From the NCBI GenBank assembly GCA_008711295.1, contig VUYV01000008.1:1245588-1309587 (forward strand): a stretch of 64,000 bases of DNA. The letters are read 5' to 3'. The notes beneath the pieces were generated by a model. It ran no database searches and was not told the origin of the DNA. It saw only the letters and a list, made by a program, of their open reading frames with translations. Made by a program: the position numbers and the translations under genes. This DNA is from Anarhynchus alexandrinus (Eukaryota > Chordata > Aves > Charadriiformes > Charadriidae). Position 1 is the stretch's first letter. Every line of letters begins with the position of its first letter. Positions 50,538 to 63,417 of this stretch are shown here, in pieces.

Positions 50538-51459
50538 GTGAGTATAGATACCACCCACACCAGCTCTACCAACACACTGCAATCTATATCTGGTTCTCTC
50601 CATTCTTGTCTGTCCCTCGCAGCCCTGCTGCAGGCTCCGGCAGGCGTAGAAGCCTTGTTCTACAGGACTCTGGTATTTCACCCCTCAAGCTGCTTCTAAG
50701 CAGCTTCTTCCATTTCTCCTGAAATATCATGTAGGAGCACTTGACACTCATCTCAGCTTGCGTTCAAGCTGTTTTCAAAACCTTGGTCATGGATATACAT
50801 TAGCTGTCCTTGTAGTAACTTGACAGGTTGTCAGAGCATATGCCCCTGTAATATCTGATACAAAGGGTGACTGGGTGTCTTGCATGCTCTGATATTTGTA
50901 GAGTGGGAAAGTTTGTTTTGCGGTACGCTGATAATTTTTCTACGCTCCTAAAACTTTTCAAGCAGGTTGCTTGACTACCTCATGTAGGTGTCCATCTCCC
51001 ATTATCTTTCTGCTACCTGAGGTACGCTACAGAGCCTGTGACACACAGTTGAGTGATTTTTATTCCCTCCACTTGAGGGAAGTATCTTACAACATTTTAC
51101 ACTGGTCCACTGCGATTGACTCATGCCATCTATTTCTGAAATGCAGCCAACGAGGCAAGAGAAGACCTAGAAAACTTAACAGCATCCCGATCAATTTAGG
51201 GCAGGAGGTAAACCCAAAAGTTGGATAAAACCTTGTGAACAGACAAACCCAGCATGCCCGCTTAACATGGAGCCATCCTCTGTGACATTCCTTCCTTCTT
51301 TTGTTTTTTTTTTCTTTAAATACTATTGGTGCAGTTGGTGGGTTCTCCCCATGGGGTTCACTGCAAATGAACTGTGACAGGTGAAGTCATTAGCTCTAAT
51401 CGTTATGCACACCTCAAGACAACAGTCCTTCATACGTAAGAGGTTGATGGGAACTTTTC
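50538..51459. other. Non-coding stretch, nothing recognised
   Basis: No recognisable exon, RNA or repeat. Confidence 0.45.
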
Positions 51460-51620
51460 AAGGAGGTGTTTATCTAATGGCATGCCACAGAGATCAGGGT
51501 TAGGTTCAGTCTTCTGTAGTGTCTTCATTAATGAGCTGGAAGACAGCTAAACAGCGTGTTAATGACATCTAGGATGAAACGAAGAGAGAACACTGCAAAG
51601 GGCCAGGGGAGGTTACTGGT
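51460..51620 (+). mobile_element. Old CR1/L3-type LINE fragment (reverse transcriptase region)
   Basis: GGCATGCCACAGAGATCAGG, then GTTCAGTCTTCTGTAGTGTC and TTCATTAATGAGCTGGAAGA, align in order with the motif B region of CR1 reverse transcriptase (SGVPQGS-LGPVLFNIFINDLDE). The equivalent in the young copy is 6460-6530. Stops and substitutions show it is ancient; it is 5' and 3' truncated, and its start and end are approximate. Confidence 0.65.
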
Positions 51621-52179
51621 GCCAGCCCACCAGAGGTGAGTAGGGCTGTGTTGTATCTGCCATGGGCTTTCGGTCTGGCTTCGTGTTGGCCTGAGTTTGT
51701 AAGTAAAAAGCAGAGACTCGGGGCTGAGTCTGGGCAACCAGGGCTGTGGGCTGGGTATTTGTAAGGGCATCTGTTAAGCTATAGTGTTGGCTGCTCTGCT
51801 TTAAAACACACGTTTTCTGCAGACCCATCTTGTAAATATTTAAATGCATGAGTAGCAGAACCAGCAAGTCTGGGTGGAGATTTGTGAGCTGGAGGGAAGC
51901 AGAGATTGTGCGAGTTGCGTGTCTCTCTCTCACGTGTCTGCACTCACATGTGCACATCTTCCAATACCTTCCAGTGAGATTTTCATCCAAAGAGCTCTGA
52001 CAGCCTTTCAGGCATCAATCACACGAGCTCCACAACGAGCCTGCAAGGTCAGGAAGTGTTATCAGATGGGGGAGAAGTCTGTGTCTCAGGGTTGCTCCTC
52101 AGAGGAACAATTTGCACCTGAACAAAGAGAGGTGAACAGAGGACTAGTGACTCCTGCAAATGTGTGCATTTGCTGCCAT
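51621..52179. other. Non-coding stretch, nothing recognised
   Basis: No recognisable exon. It may include degraded continuation of the flanking repeats. Confidence 0.4.
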
Positions 52180-52265
52180 CAGAGCTTTCCTGATTCCTAG
52201 AGCCAGGGATGGGAGCCAGGTCTCCTGAACCCCTGTTCTCCGCCTTGACCACTAGAAACACTTCC
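52180..52265 (+). mobile_element. Old MIR-like SINE 3' part
   Basis: GGGAGCCAGGTCTCCTGAAC, then CCTGTTCTCCGCCTTGACCACTAGAAACACTTCCTCC, parallels the conserved 3' part of amniote MIR/CORE-SINEs, which reads 'acccaggtctcctgactcccagtccagtgctctaaccactagaccacactgcctcc'. The match in order over about 80 bases is convincing. The 5' half is not recognisable. Confidence 0.65.
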
Positions 52266-55200
52266 TCCCCACAGAAACCTCACCATGAAACCACCCACAG
52301 GAGAACGGCTTTGTTGTTTGGCAGGGAGCATACAGGCTCTGCTCTACCCAATCCGCAGGCGCATTTTTGGGGTTGCGTGTTTACTAAAATCTTGGCTTTG
52401 CTGGTCTGGAGAGAATAAAAGTTGATTGTTCACCAGCCAGGGATCGGCGTCTCCCTGCCTGTACGTGTAAATGTCTCCGTACAGCCATACCAGGCCATAG
52501 GGAATGTTTGTGGTGCAGCAGCCTGCTTGTATTAGAAGCCTTGTCTCTCTTCTGTGGTAAATACGCCTCTTGTTACCTGATCTCACTGAAGTTTTTCTGG
52601 CTTCTCCTATCCTTTACTTGGCCACTTTGGCTTTGGGGCCTCATGGTAGCTGGATTGATTGATTTATTTAATAATAAAACTTAAAGAATTGGTTGTTTTC
52701 CAGATTGCTCCGTTCCAGGCAGTGGCTGTCTCTGAGGAGCCAGGTCATGATGGGGTTAGTGTGGAGGGAAGCAGGGCTGCTTGGTGAGCCTCAGCTCTGC
52801 CAACCGTGCTGTTCCTTCTGCCTCTCAGCTTTCTCCCAGTAATCCCCCTCCTCCTGAGCTGGCAGGAAACTTTACAATGCTGTGCAGGCTGTCCAGACCT
52901 CGCTCATTCCATCTCTCTCAGGTTGTGGCAGGGATCACGTAAAAAGGAGCTCACAGCCCAAGTCTACAAACAAGGCAGTACAACAGCAGAGGGAAGATGA
53001 CAGAAGACAAGGGGTGGGCCTTCCATCAGTTATTTCTACTGTGCAGGTCCCTGCTAGGTGTCACAGCACGTGCTTGCTGTCTCTCACCCGCTCCGTGGGC
53101 CCGTGTCTGAGTGTGGCTGCTCGGGATCTTCCAGAACCCAGGTTTGGCTGTGCAGGTCTGGGCTCCTGGGGCAGAACAGAGCCTCCCTGTATGGCACTGC
53201 TGATGTGTTTGGTCCCAGCGGGAGTCCAGCACAAGAGTCTCATGGATTGCTTGTCTGGTTCTCCAAGCCAGCACAGCACACAATGCTGAGATTGTGCAAG
53301 GAGAACCATAATGGGAGAGAACTAAGCATCATGGGGAGAAGGGACAGGCAGTGAGCAGGCAGTAAAGGGAAGTGGGGATGGTTATGGAAGTAAACTCTTG
53401 ATTGGAGATATCAGGAAAGAAGATAGGAAGGAGGAAAAGACCTCGCTCTGGTCGAAGTAAAGGGAAAGACTGGGTGAGGCTGGAGAGCTTCAGTGGTCTT
53501 ATCCAATCTTCTGTGAGGACAGTGACATCCTCCCCATAGGGCATTGGTGCCTGTTTATTTGCATGGCTGGGAAGCAACTGCACTCTTTTGGATGATGGAT
53601 TAGTAAGTGGTTTAAAACAAAAGTCAGGGGTCTGTGCTCTGGATCCCTGCCTGAGGCATCTGCTGGTCCTCATCTGAAGGCAGTGAACTCCTGACTGGAG
53701 TGGGAAAGTGTTCTCCCACCCCCAGCTTCCCACATGGTACCAACAGGTCTAATGGGACATTTTGCTGCTTTAGGATACTTGGTTTTATTCAGCTTCCTAA
53801 AATCTTGAGTTCTGCGATATCGGCGTGACAGCACTGCTTTGAGCAGAAGTCAGTCGAACTGATTCATCACTAATGCTTTCCCGTCTGTTGGTTTTACAGC
53901 TGGATAATGAAATCCTCTTCCCATCGCTCTCTGACCTTGGTTTTGCAGAGTGTTCAGGTGCATCTTAAAGACTTTATGTTTCAAGAGGCTGGAGGCTGTC
54001 ACGGCTGCAGCTCTGTGCCCCGGGTTGTTCCTGGTTGTTCCTTTCCCTGAAGGTTTGGCCCTTCCTTCAGGAGGAATTCTGTATCTTTGCAGTGTTTCTG
54101 CCCATAGAACTGATAACACTGAGATTGTTTTACACATCAGCAGCGGAATGAAGAAAGCAGAGGTGACTGGGATCCAAAATAATTATGTTTATCATCTATA
54201 ATCATCACACAGGGTCTAACTGCACATGAGCACTTCTAGCGGGCTGCTTTCAGGAACACAGAATGCAGGCAGTATTGTTAGAGGATTCACTGATTATTTA
54301 AAGGGATACTAGCCAGCCGTGGAACAGTGCAGAGGGGGATTCTCTGGACTGCAAGCGTACCTATTTATTACATATGTGGAAAACAAGGGCATATCCAGCG
54401 CTGAACCCATCTCTGTGTGTTAATGGGTGTAGTTTCCAGAGTCAGGCTGTGGAAATAACAAGTCAGCCTCATTCTCACTGATCCCAGGGATTTGGAAGGT
54501 ATCATCTGGAAGAGCCTACAGCTGCTCGAACCCCTCTCCATGGAACGGATTATTCCAAGGGAACTCTCTGATGTTTCCTCTTGTGGTCTGGTTAGTTTCA
54601 TGCCAGTCCTGAAATACATAACCCTGAACGAGGATTTTAGGACTGAGTTCCCCGCTGGCAGAACTATCCTTCATCACACTGCTGCACAGTCTGAGGGCAC
54701 TGGGCAGAAATGTCTGAGCAAATTCAACTGATCTCAGTTCAGAAAAGGCACCTGAAAACATATGCAGTCAACGAAACCCAACATTCTTCAACCTGTATCC
54801 TTGCAGCTTAGTTCTCTCTCTCCTCATGTTGCACTGTTAGGGAGAGCCAAGCTTTGGAGCAAGGGAGAAAGCGCCAAAGAAAGTCTTGGCCAAAATGAAT
54901 ACAGTCAATTGCTGCATTGGAAGGTCTTAGTAACGGTCTGCTTGGAAGTAAGTCGTAAAGCTGAGAGCACAGGAAGAGTTAAAGCCAGATTTGTATGTGT
55001 AGTGGAATTAGTTGGAATCCCATCAAAAGCGTGTGACACTTCATCTCTTCAGCAAAACATCTGAGATGCTGCACGTTTACTTACTCTGATGTTCCGGCTT
55101 ATAAAGTGGCTTTCTAAAACCCTTGTTTTCCGTGATGATCTCCAGATGAGGATTTAAAATCCCTCCTTACAGGACGCAAGTCCTGAGGTGTCTCTGTGTG

Positions 55201-57516
55201 TAAAGGAGGGATATTTCTCATCCTCTCAGTATCTGTCAATGAGAACTGGTGTTTCTCCTGCAGACACCACCCCACTGCCAAAAGCTCTGCTTTAACAAGC
55301 CTCTTATAAACTACTTTCAAACCTGGAAGGGTTTTTTTGAGAGCCAAACATTGATGTAAGTGCATTTTTACTAAAATCCAAATGCAAACCAATCAGCATT
55401 TCACTCCAGCACTTCAGTTTTCCTGCAGATTTTTTCCAGGGGCACCCTCTCCTTCTGGCTTATCTGTAAGACTGTGGGAATGCTGTCAAGACAGGAGCTG
55501 TTCTCCTGTATCTAAAGGGCAACCAGCTTAGGGACTGAGCCAGATACTTCTGTTCTCTAGGTATGTCATGCCAGGGAGCCAAGGAGGAGAGCTGAGCTCT
55601 GTGGTGTGCGCCGCGCTTGGTCAGAAGAGCTCTGCTGTTAACTATGCAAGTGAGATTCTGCCTGCTGTTTCAGGGATGTATAATCCTGCAATCACAGGAT
55701 GATGTTGGGTGAAAGGAGCCCCAGGGAGTCTTCAGTCTGGGTCCCTGCTCAAAGCACAGCCGGGCTCAAAGAGAGGTCCAGACCAACTGGACCTCATCCG
55801 GTCAGGTTTTGTATATCTTCAAGGACAGGGATTCTTCTGCCTCTCTGGGCTCCTGTCCAGGATAATCGGGGTTTTCCTGGAGCTGAGTGCTCAGTAGCTG
55901 AGTGTGAAATCTTTTCCAAAATCTTTGCCTGTTTCTGTGCCCCAGGAGACAGAGGGAGGCCAAAACACATCTTGTTTAATTTGACAGTGTCCATCCAAAC
56001 TGATTGGATCTTGGAAGGGCAAGGCAAGCAATGCATGTATTTCTAGGTCTTCCTTCCTTCTTATCTCAAGTCCTCCTCTTATTCGTAGCTTCTCCCCAAA
56101 GAAGGATAGTCCCGGTTTTCCTCTGTCTGTGTGCCCTCTGGCAGTCTGGGTATACTGCGCAGGAATGTTGTAGGCCCTTTCTTTCTGCCTGCCCTGTGAG
56201 TACTTTGAGTCCTGCAGATACTGTGCGTCCTACTGTGTTCTTGGTTTTGGGGTGTAGTGGAGTTAAGCGCAGCCACAAAGCCTTGCTAGGATAGGTTCTG
56301 CTTGCAGATCAGGTTTGTCACTAACTTAACACCCCCTGCACTTCCTCTGTGCTCTTAAAGCCCCTCCAGCCTCTTCCTTGGACTTTTCCAGGTGCAGAGC
56401 ACTCCTATTTCAGTGTGTACCGTGGGTGGCTGTTCTGGTACTGGGGCAAGAGGTCTAGACCGTTGGATCCCCTGGCCCAGGTGGTGATAGGAAGACAAGA
56501 CTATGGGAGTCAACCAGGGGCTTCTGTTGTAGCTGTAGAGCCTGAAGCAGGACAGTGAAGGGAAGGAGACTTGGAAAGTAGTGACCCTGTATGGGTAGCG
56601 GAGTTTCTTTGTTGTGTTTGCCTGTGTTTTGCATTGGTGAGTAGAAGTAGAGTTGTGTTCTGAAACAGATTTTGGGGTGGGCTCTCCTTGGCTGGGGATG
56701 AAGGCTGGCTCCTGTGGGTCACCCCCACAGGGCTGAAGGCTGCTGCTTACTGGAATGGGGAAGTTCTGGAGCAGTGGGGCAAAACCTCTGGACCTTTATT
56801 GCTTCAGCTCAACCAGTCCAGGAAGCAAATGGGACCTGTATAGTGAGGGGCCTGAATGTCTGTCCTGTGGTCCTTCAGGGGAAGAAATGAAAGAGGAAGA
56901 TGCTGAACGGGTGATGCAGCTGGGGGAGCTCCTGTGGCAGACCCTCAGAGCTGCAAAACAGAGCTTTGCAGTCTGGAACTGTACAAGGTAAAAGGAGGAG
57001 GCTCATCCCAGAGAGCTCCATACCAAAGTGTGAGACGAGTGGAGGTAAACAGAGGAGCAGTGAAGTGATTCTGACTGTGGTCTTGGTGCTGCACTGTCAA
57101 ACTCGCTGTGGGGCAAAAGAAGAGCAACGGAAGATTTTGAAGAAGGCAAGTAAGGAGTTTTGTGGGTGTTTTTCCCTTCTAGAAGCATGAATAAAGAAAA
57201 GCACGACAGTGCTTCCTTGAAAATCTGGTGGGTGGACTGGTGCTATGAGCTGATAGAAGATGGGGGCTGATTCCTTCATAATGAATGAAAGATGACAGAT
57301 GGGGAACAGCAAGGAGAGGCCTTCAGCACTAGTATAATTAACTTACTTCTGAGAACATTGGGATGGGCTGTTTTCCTTATATGAAAGAGAAGAGAGAAGC
57401 TATTTGACTGAGAGTAACGGAATAATGGGAATTGTGGAGGTGAATTTGGGTGGTCCTCTGTTCCTGAGACAGTTGAAGCAAAGACCCTGTTCCAGCATCA
57501 AGAGCAGAGAGAGAGG
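52266..57516. other. Non-coding stretch, nothing recognised
   Basis: Five kilobases of unique-looking sequence. Frames such as 56755-56991 lie next to splice-like sites (CCTTCAG near 56879 and AAG|GTAAAA near 56990) but resemble no protein I know. Confidence 0.4.
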
Positions 57517-57754
57517 ATGGCCTCCCTGGTCTTAGAGAGGGCAGGCTGCATGGGGCTGGTCTACCTCCTCCTAGTGTCATCAGTGGCCCTAAGCTCTTGT
57601 TTTGGAAGAGGAGGTGAAAAGCCAATCCCCCTTCAGCCCAATAATGACTTCACACCCCTATTTCTTCCTCGAAAGCCTTTTCTCTTGCACACTAACGAGT
57701 CTGAGCCCACTTCATTGTGCTTCAGTAATTGTGCTTTTAATTATGCTCTGTGTC

Positions 57755-57990
57755 TTTCACCATCTGTTGTGCTCTTTTCAGAGTCTGTTTCAGTTCTGAT
57801 ATCCCCTTTGAGATGAAGGGATCACAAGTGCACGCAGTATTCAAGGTGTGGATGAATCATAGGTTTTTCTGTTCTGTTCTTTTTTTTTTTCTTTCCAAAT
57901 GATTCATACCACTTGATCTGTTTCTTGATGGTTACTGAGGATAAAACTGACATTTTCATGGAACTGACAGCTTTATGTGAAAAAATGAGG
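57755..57990 (-). mobile_element. Old CR1/L3-type LINE 3' fragment
   Basis: Read on the + strand, ATATCCCCTTTGAGATGAAG, GCACGCAGTATTCAAGGTGT, GGATGAATCATAGG and, after a T-rich part, ACTGACATTTTCATGGAACT match in order the antisense of a well-known ancient CR1/L3 3' region ('...gagatggggtgaccagaactgcacacagtattcaaggtgtgg...'). Divergence is high. The ends are approximate. Confidence 0.65.
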
Positions 57991-59624
57991 GCCTACTGAG
58001 AGGAGTGAAAATGATGTCTGTTGGAGAGGAAAATCCTGATCCTTTCAAGACAAGATTGTTTGGACAGGGAATATCACAGGAGTCTAAAGGGAGAGGCTAC
58101 AGCAGCTCCCAGCATGGAGGCCACTGGGGAGAGAGGCCAGCATGAAGTTGTTGGTGTCAGGAAGATGCTGTAACTTGCTGGTAGACACATAAGAGCAAGG
58201 ATGGCAGACCTCATCTTTGAGCAAGACTACAGGGGAGAGGAAAATCAAGCCAGGAGAGGGAGCTGGATAGGCTCCAGCTTGAATAGAGGAGATGAAGAGA
58301 AGCAAAATGAAAGGTTAATGAGCCAGAGAACTTGTTAGAAAGATAGGGCAACTGCAAATTTGGGCAGAGGATGTATAGTAACATCTGTGAGGGGGCTGCG
58401 CGCAGGGGTTGCAATAAAGTGGGCTGCACAGAAGGAGCAGCAGCATCCCTGGCTGCCAAGTTAAGCTTGTGGATGAGATGGCCTGGGAGTCCAAGAGGGA
58501 GGATTTGGGCCATAGGGCTTCTTGGAGCGTGAGAGCTGCAAAGAAAGCATAGCATTTGGTGCATGAAAGGAACAGGCTTAACATCCACATATTTGGTGTG
58601 TAGGATGAACATAGCTGGAAGAGAGGGCTGAAGTCAGCAGGAACAGTGGCTGGAGTTGGAATAAGACCAGGAGGTGATAACCTGCAAGCAGCCTGTTCTA
58701 CTTTTTAGGATAAGGGAATAAAAATGTGGTCTGGGGCAACTGTTTATGTGGTTCTGGCACCTTTTGGCTGTGTGGGCAGCATCTTTTCCCTTCATGGGAA
58801 GAAGTTAAGTCCAGGTGGCTTCCTCTTTATCATGTCAGCCCTTGCTCTGGCTCCTTTCTCCTGGTGTGCAGGGATGTTCTGGCCTGTCCCACTGCTGCCA
58901 GTGAGATACTGTGCTATCTGATACCCAGGAATACCTTGTTCTCAGCAGGGTGACCTCTTTGTCTGTACTCTTTGCCATCCAGAGCTCTGTTATTGATTGT
59001 CCAGCCCTGACACCCAACAGCGTGCCTGCAGCCTAGTGCTGGCTTTGTCTCACCGCCACCTGCGTTCTGTACACCTATGCCACGCTGCAACAGTGGGTCT
59101 GATTTGGATTTGTGTGTGGTGACAGTATGGGATGTGGGCAGAGAGGGTATTCATATATGGTGCCAGACCTTCAGTACTCTTAGAAAAGTCTTATTCCATC
59201 TCAGGCCAGGGAGATCATCCCTTGACCTCTAGCAGCTGCTCCTTGTCTTGTCTTCTGAGTGTCTTTTAAAGATACCTTCCACTGCCTTGATGTGATTTCC
59301 TGATGCCCTTTTGGACCTTCCTCTTTACTCTGGGCCTGATAACTTAGTGCTTAGACATCGCCCATCATCACTACATGAGCGGTGAAAAGAACCACCTGAT
59401 ATTTTACTTGCTGTCTCTGTTCCAGCTCTCAGACACCTTTCATCTCCAGCTTCCTACTGTAGGAAAGAATTGTGGTGTTTGGCCTTACGACTATCAACCC
59501 AACAAAACTATTAGCCAGAAAACAGGAATCTCACATAACTAAACTAACCAAATCTCATTCCCATTGGTAGAAGTCCTGTCTGAAAGGGAGAGCAGCTCCT
59601 GGTGTGGAAGAATGAAATGATGTA
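57991..59624. other. Non-coding stretch, nothing recognised
   Basis: Unique-looking sequence. The minus-strand frame at 58211-58612 lacks a recognisable domain. Confidence 0.45.
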
Positions 59625-59700
59625 CAGAAAGAAGCAGAGTTACCTGGCTGAGATCATGTGGGGTCCATGGTAAATCTAGGATTACCAGGAATATTTACTG
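59625..59700 (+). mobile_element. Possible MIR-like SINE core, degraded
   Basis: GCAGAGTTACCTGGCTGAGA, then TCATGTGGGGTCCATGGTAAATCTAGGATTACCAGG, resembles 'agagaggttaagtgacttgcccaaggtcacacaggaagtctgtggcagagctaggaattgaaccc'. Only part of the order is preserved. Confidence 0.35.
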
Positions 59701-60339
59701 GCATAACTGTGTTGGTTAGTTACTCAAGAAACATAAGAGAAACTGGAAGTTTCTTTAGGAGCTAAGACAGCAGAGAAGATTTGGGAGCCCTGGCTGCTTC
59801 TTGGAGGGGTTTCGGACTAGATCCTCCTCCATATTCGGTGCCCTGGCCCTGGCCAGATGCCTGTGCCCTGCTCAATCCCAACCCCTTCCTGACCCCTCCA
59901 AATGGGATGTCTTGATGCTTGGATTGTGGCATGTTCTATTTTAGAGGGCCTGTCATGTTTTCTAGGCAGAGATATGAGTTGCCGGGTCTGAGTCTCCAGG
60001 AGTGCTGTCCACGGTACACTGATGTGCAAGGCCTTTCTCTGTCATCCTTCTACTCTTGCTGTTTTCTTATGCATGGAGGATGGTGAACATAAATAGCTCG
60101 CCAAATTACTTAAGGGGCTCTCTCTCTTACTCCTGTATTCTGCAGGCAGGTTCCTTTCCAATATAATCCTGTACCTGCAGGGTTAGGTGCCAAGCATCAG
60201 TCATGTGAGAGGACTGTAAATGAGGTTCCTTCAAAAACTAGTTCTATTTTGCTTAAGGCCATAATGGGGAAACTGCTGTGTTTCCATTAAATCCCCTTTG
60301 TATCAATCTGTAGAGCTTGGCTGTGGGCGAGAGGTGCTG
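59701..60339. other. Non-coding stretch, nothing recognised
   Basis: No recognisable feature. Confidence 0.45.
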
Positions 60340-60450
60340 GGATCCCAATAGGCAACTAATTAATTACCAACCCCACATTCTTTATTGGCAATGCAGGGGC
60401 CTTCCGGCACCTCCTCTTGATAGTTAATTAGGGTGAAAGCCAAGGAGAGG
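60340..60450. promoter_or_regulatory. Candidate conserved element with TTAATTA and TTGGCA cores
   Basis: CTAATTAATTACC near 60356, TATTGGCAATG near 60383 (NFI half-site TTGGCA) and AGTTAATTAGG near 60422 fall within about 80 bases of non-repetitive sequence. CCAATA (near 60345) and TATTGG face each other. Enhancer-like by texture only. Confidence 0.28.
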
Positions 60451-63132
60451 CTCTGTTTCAGTGGCGATCAGTTAACATTCCCTCTGGCTTTATTCCTTGC
60501 AGACATGTCTTGGCATTGTGAGGGGAAGCCAAGATTGAACATATGGCTTATTGTGGAGTTCTGACCTTCCCAGAATGCCAGTGATCTGGGGCAAAGCCAA
60601 GCGGCTGGAATTTCCTTCAAGTGCCACTCAAAAGCCTACCTGATGCCATGGAAAGCCTCCGTGTCATTTCTGGGAGAATAAACCCATGGGCAAAGTACCA
60701 GCAATTGCTACTTGCTCATGTTATTCCTTATTTTACAACATGGACAGCTAAGAAGCTTTTGGTCGTGCAGTAGGAGAAGACCACCTATGGAATCTTCCTT
60801 GCAGGGCTCAGTGCTCAAGCATAGCTCCATGGATGCTCTCTGGTGGGGGCCTGCTGGCTATGGGTGTCCCTTGCATGGCTCTGTGAATCCAGGGGACTGC
60901 AAGATAACAGACTGGGATACCTGAGGACACACTTCTACCAGCCACACATGCAATCCGTTGGGATCTTACCTGTCATCAAAGGAAAAACCATGTTTGGGGT
61001 GAGGCACAGTGGTTCAGAAACTGTCCGGCCATTCTGGTCGTGAAATCTTTGGCTGGCTGGTCTGAGAGAGACCTTGGATAAACAAAATGTAACTGCTCAC
61101 ACTGGCTCGCCAAGACCTGGGTGGGAAAAACCTTCCTTTGAAGAGGATTTCCCGTCTTCTCCCAAGGAATCCCCAGCTGCTGAGCTTTCTTTGTTGCCAT
61201 GGCCTCGTGTCTGGGATTTGCTTTTCTCAAGACTTTGAAACCAGTTCCCCTCCCCAACTCCTTGCGGAGTTTGCTGCAGCCTGTCTCCAGTAATGCAGCT
61301 GTTCGTTCCTTCTCTGGAATCTGCTTTGCACAGAAAAGATTTCTACTTTATTTTCCTTTTGCTCTGCAGCGACCTAATTAGTTAACTTGCTATTGCAGCC
61401 TCTTCCTACAGCACTTGCCAAAGAGCTCATCAAAGCCTCCCTGCCCCGGCGCTGGGGGAGGCGGATTATTAGTCTCTATGTGTTCAAGGTTAGAGGAGAT
61501 GCTTCCTCCTCTTGTGGACGAGCAACTCTTCCAGGCAAATCTTTAGCCTCCCCTTTCAAGATCAAAACCGCAGGCAGCTGGGGGGGCATTAGAGTAATGC
61601 TCATTCAAAGGCAGTGCTTTGTTTCTACTGGCCCTGACTACTGGCCCTGCCTCTGATGTGCTGAAGGCAACCTGACTTCACCCTGCTGCCTCCCACCCTG
61701 GGCCAGAGCCGAGGAGAGCAGCCTGTCTGGGAAGTGGCTGTGGTCACTAGTGACATGTGGCCTTGTCCCGGGAACCCTGGGGCAACCACATTCCTCCTGC
61801 CCTCCCCAGCAGGAGGCTGGTGGGACCTTTGCTGGGTCATCTCTGCATGTGCCTCCCTGGACCAGGGGCGCTCACAGTTCTTCCAGAGGCTGTGCTTGTG
61901 CCCAGTGGTGTACAAGTGTCAGCCTTGGCTTTAGGGAGGATGAACGTGAAAAGGAAAAGGCTTGGGCAGCTGAGGTTGGTCTGTTACTTTGGAAGCTCCC
62001 TGGGCTGTGACCCCACCTCATGGAAAGTGTTGGCATCATGAGCTGAGACATGTGTGAATGTCAGAGGTTGAACACGTACTGTGGGGCTCAATGACTCTAC
62101 TGATCTTGTTTCTTTTGCTCTTATTCTCGGCATCTGCTGCTGTGAAGGTGTCTGATGGGTGGTAACAGTGTTTCCACAGAGTGGACTTACAAATCTGAGA
62201 TTCCTCCTGGCCCTCAAGGCTGTACTGGAATATCACATACTTAATTCTTGGCATAACTGGATCCATTTGGTCTTGGGATGGTTGGAGGAATGTCTGGTCT
62301 CTGTCCTACCTTGACAAAATAAGGCTCATGAATAGTCATATTGCTCCTGTGGCCGGGAGGCTGGTGCACATACTGAGTGTCAAAGGCTAACATAGACAAA
62401 ATATATCACCTCTGGCTGTGATTTCCCAAATATGTGGTGTCCTAGAGATGTGGTAGTGCACTGAGCAGGAGGGATATGCAAGAGAGCAGGAGAGCCTGGA
62501 TAAATACCCGTGTCCTGCACTCAGATTTCACGTGCGTGTGCCTGCGCTCTGTGTGGAGAACAGCTGCTCAGGCCTGCCTTTGCTGGTGTCCCAAGCTGCA
62601 CGGAGCCCTGTGGCAAAAGGAATGCAGCATCTAGGAACGAGTCTCAGCCAGGCACAGCCACCCTTCTCTGGAGGGGTTGTATGAGGGCAACGTGGTGCAG
62701 AGCTGTGTGTGGGACCAAGACCAACAGTGGATCTGTGCCCCCTTGGCCCCCCGGTGACTCCACTCCAAGAGCTCATTCTGAGTAAGGCGAGCAAGAGCAG
62801 GATTTGCAAAGATAAGTAAGGAGAGGGAACTAGAAATCGAGCAGGAGATGTTGGAAGGGTGTTGGAAGTTGCTGTCAAAGCCAAGGGAGATGGATCTGAC
62901 TTGTGCTGGAAAACAGATCAGAGGAGCTGAGCAGGGCAGAAGACAGGTTAGCGGGTTAGAGTCGTCCCAGACATTCCTTACTTGAGCAGCGCTGCCCACT
63001 GCCACTTGCTCCACCAGCGACACCATCCCAGGACCTACAGGGCTGTCCCCCCGCCAAGGGGCTCGTGTGCTGTTGCGGTCCTTTGACAGGAGAGCAGCAC
63101 ACTGCTCCCACCATCACAGCCTGCACTCGCAG
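60451..63132. other. Non-coding stretch, nothing recognised
   Basis: No exon or repeat recognised; the overlapping frames near 61625-62041 and 62510-63026 are unremarkable. Confidence 0.45.
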
Positions 63133-63196
63133 GGCTGTGTGTATCCATCATTCCGTGGCTGTGTGTATCCACCGTTCCGGGGCTGCTGGTACCCAG
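63133..63196. repeat. 24-bp tandem repeat, about 2.5 copies
   Basis: Two adjacent 24-base units (63133-63156 and 63157-63180) beginning GGCTGTGTGTATCCA differ at only a few positions. A third, degraded partial copy follows (GGCTGCTGGTACCCA). Confidence 0.85.
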
Positions 63197-63270
63197 CACG
63201 TGCCTCTGCTCCTCGGCAGCAGCTGGTAAATCCATTTTCTCAGCAGGTATGTTCTTGCATTCTCTGGAAG

Positions 63271-63417
63271 AATAGGCTTTTCAGAAGAGAGGGGAAAGAG
63301 AACAGAGGAAAAATTGGAGGGGGGGGGGAAGCGGGCAGGAGGAAATAAAGGGAAATAGGAGACAGAGGGAAAAGGCAGCAAATGATGGGAAGAATTAGAG
63401 ATGGAGTGTGGAAAGGA
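63271..63417. repeat. Polypurine tract with G10 run
   Basis: The + strand is almost entirely A and G and includes ten consecutive G at 63319-63328, followed by GGG groups at 63333 and 63349. Such strands can form G-quadruplex or triplex structures; no gene association is visible. Confidence 0.75.

Noticed and set aside
56755..56991. Possible exon near a CCTTCAG acceptor and an AAG|GTAAAA donor
   Set aside because: The encoded peptide is unfamiliar, the donor is weak and no other exons were found to connect.
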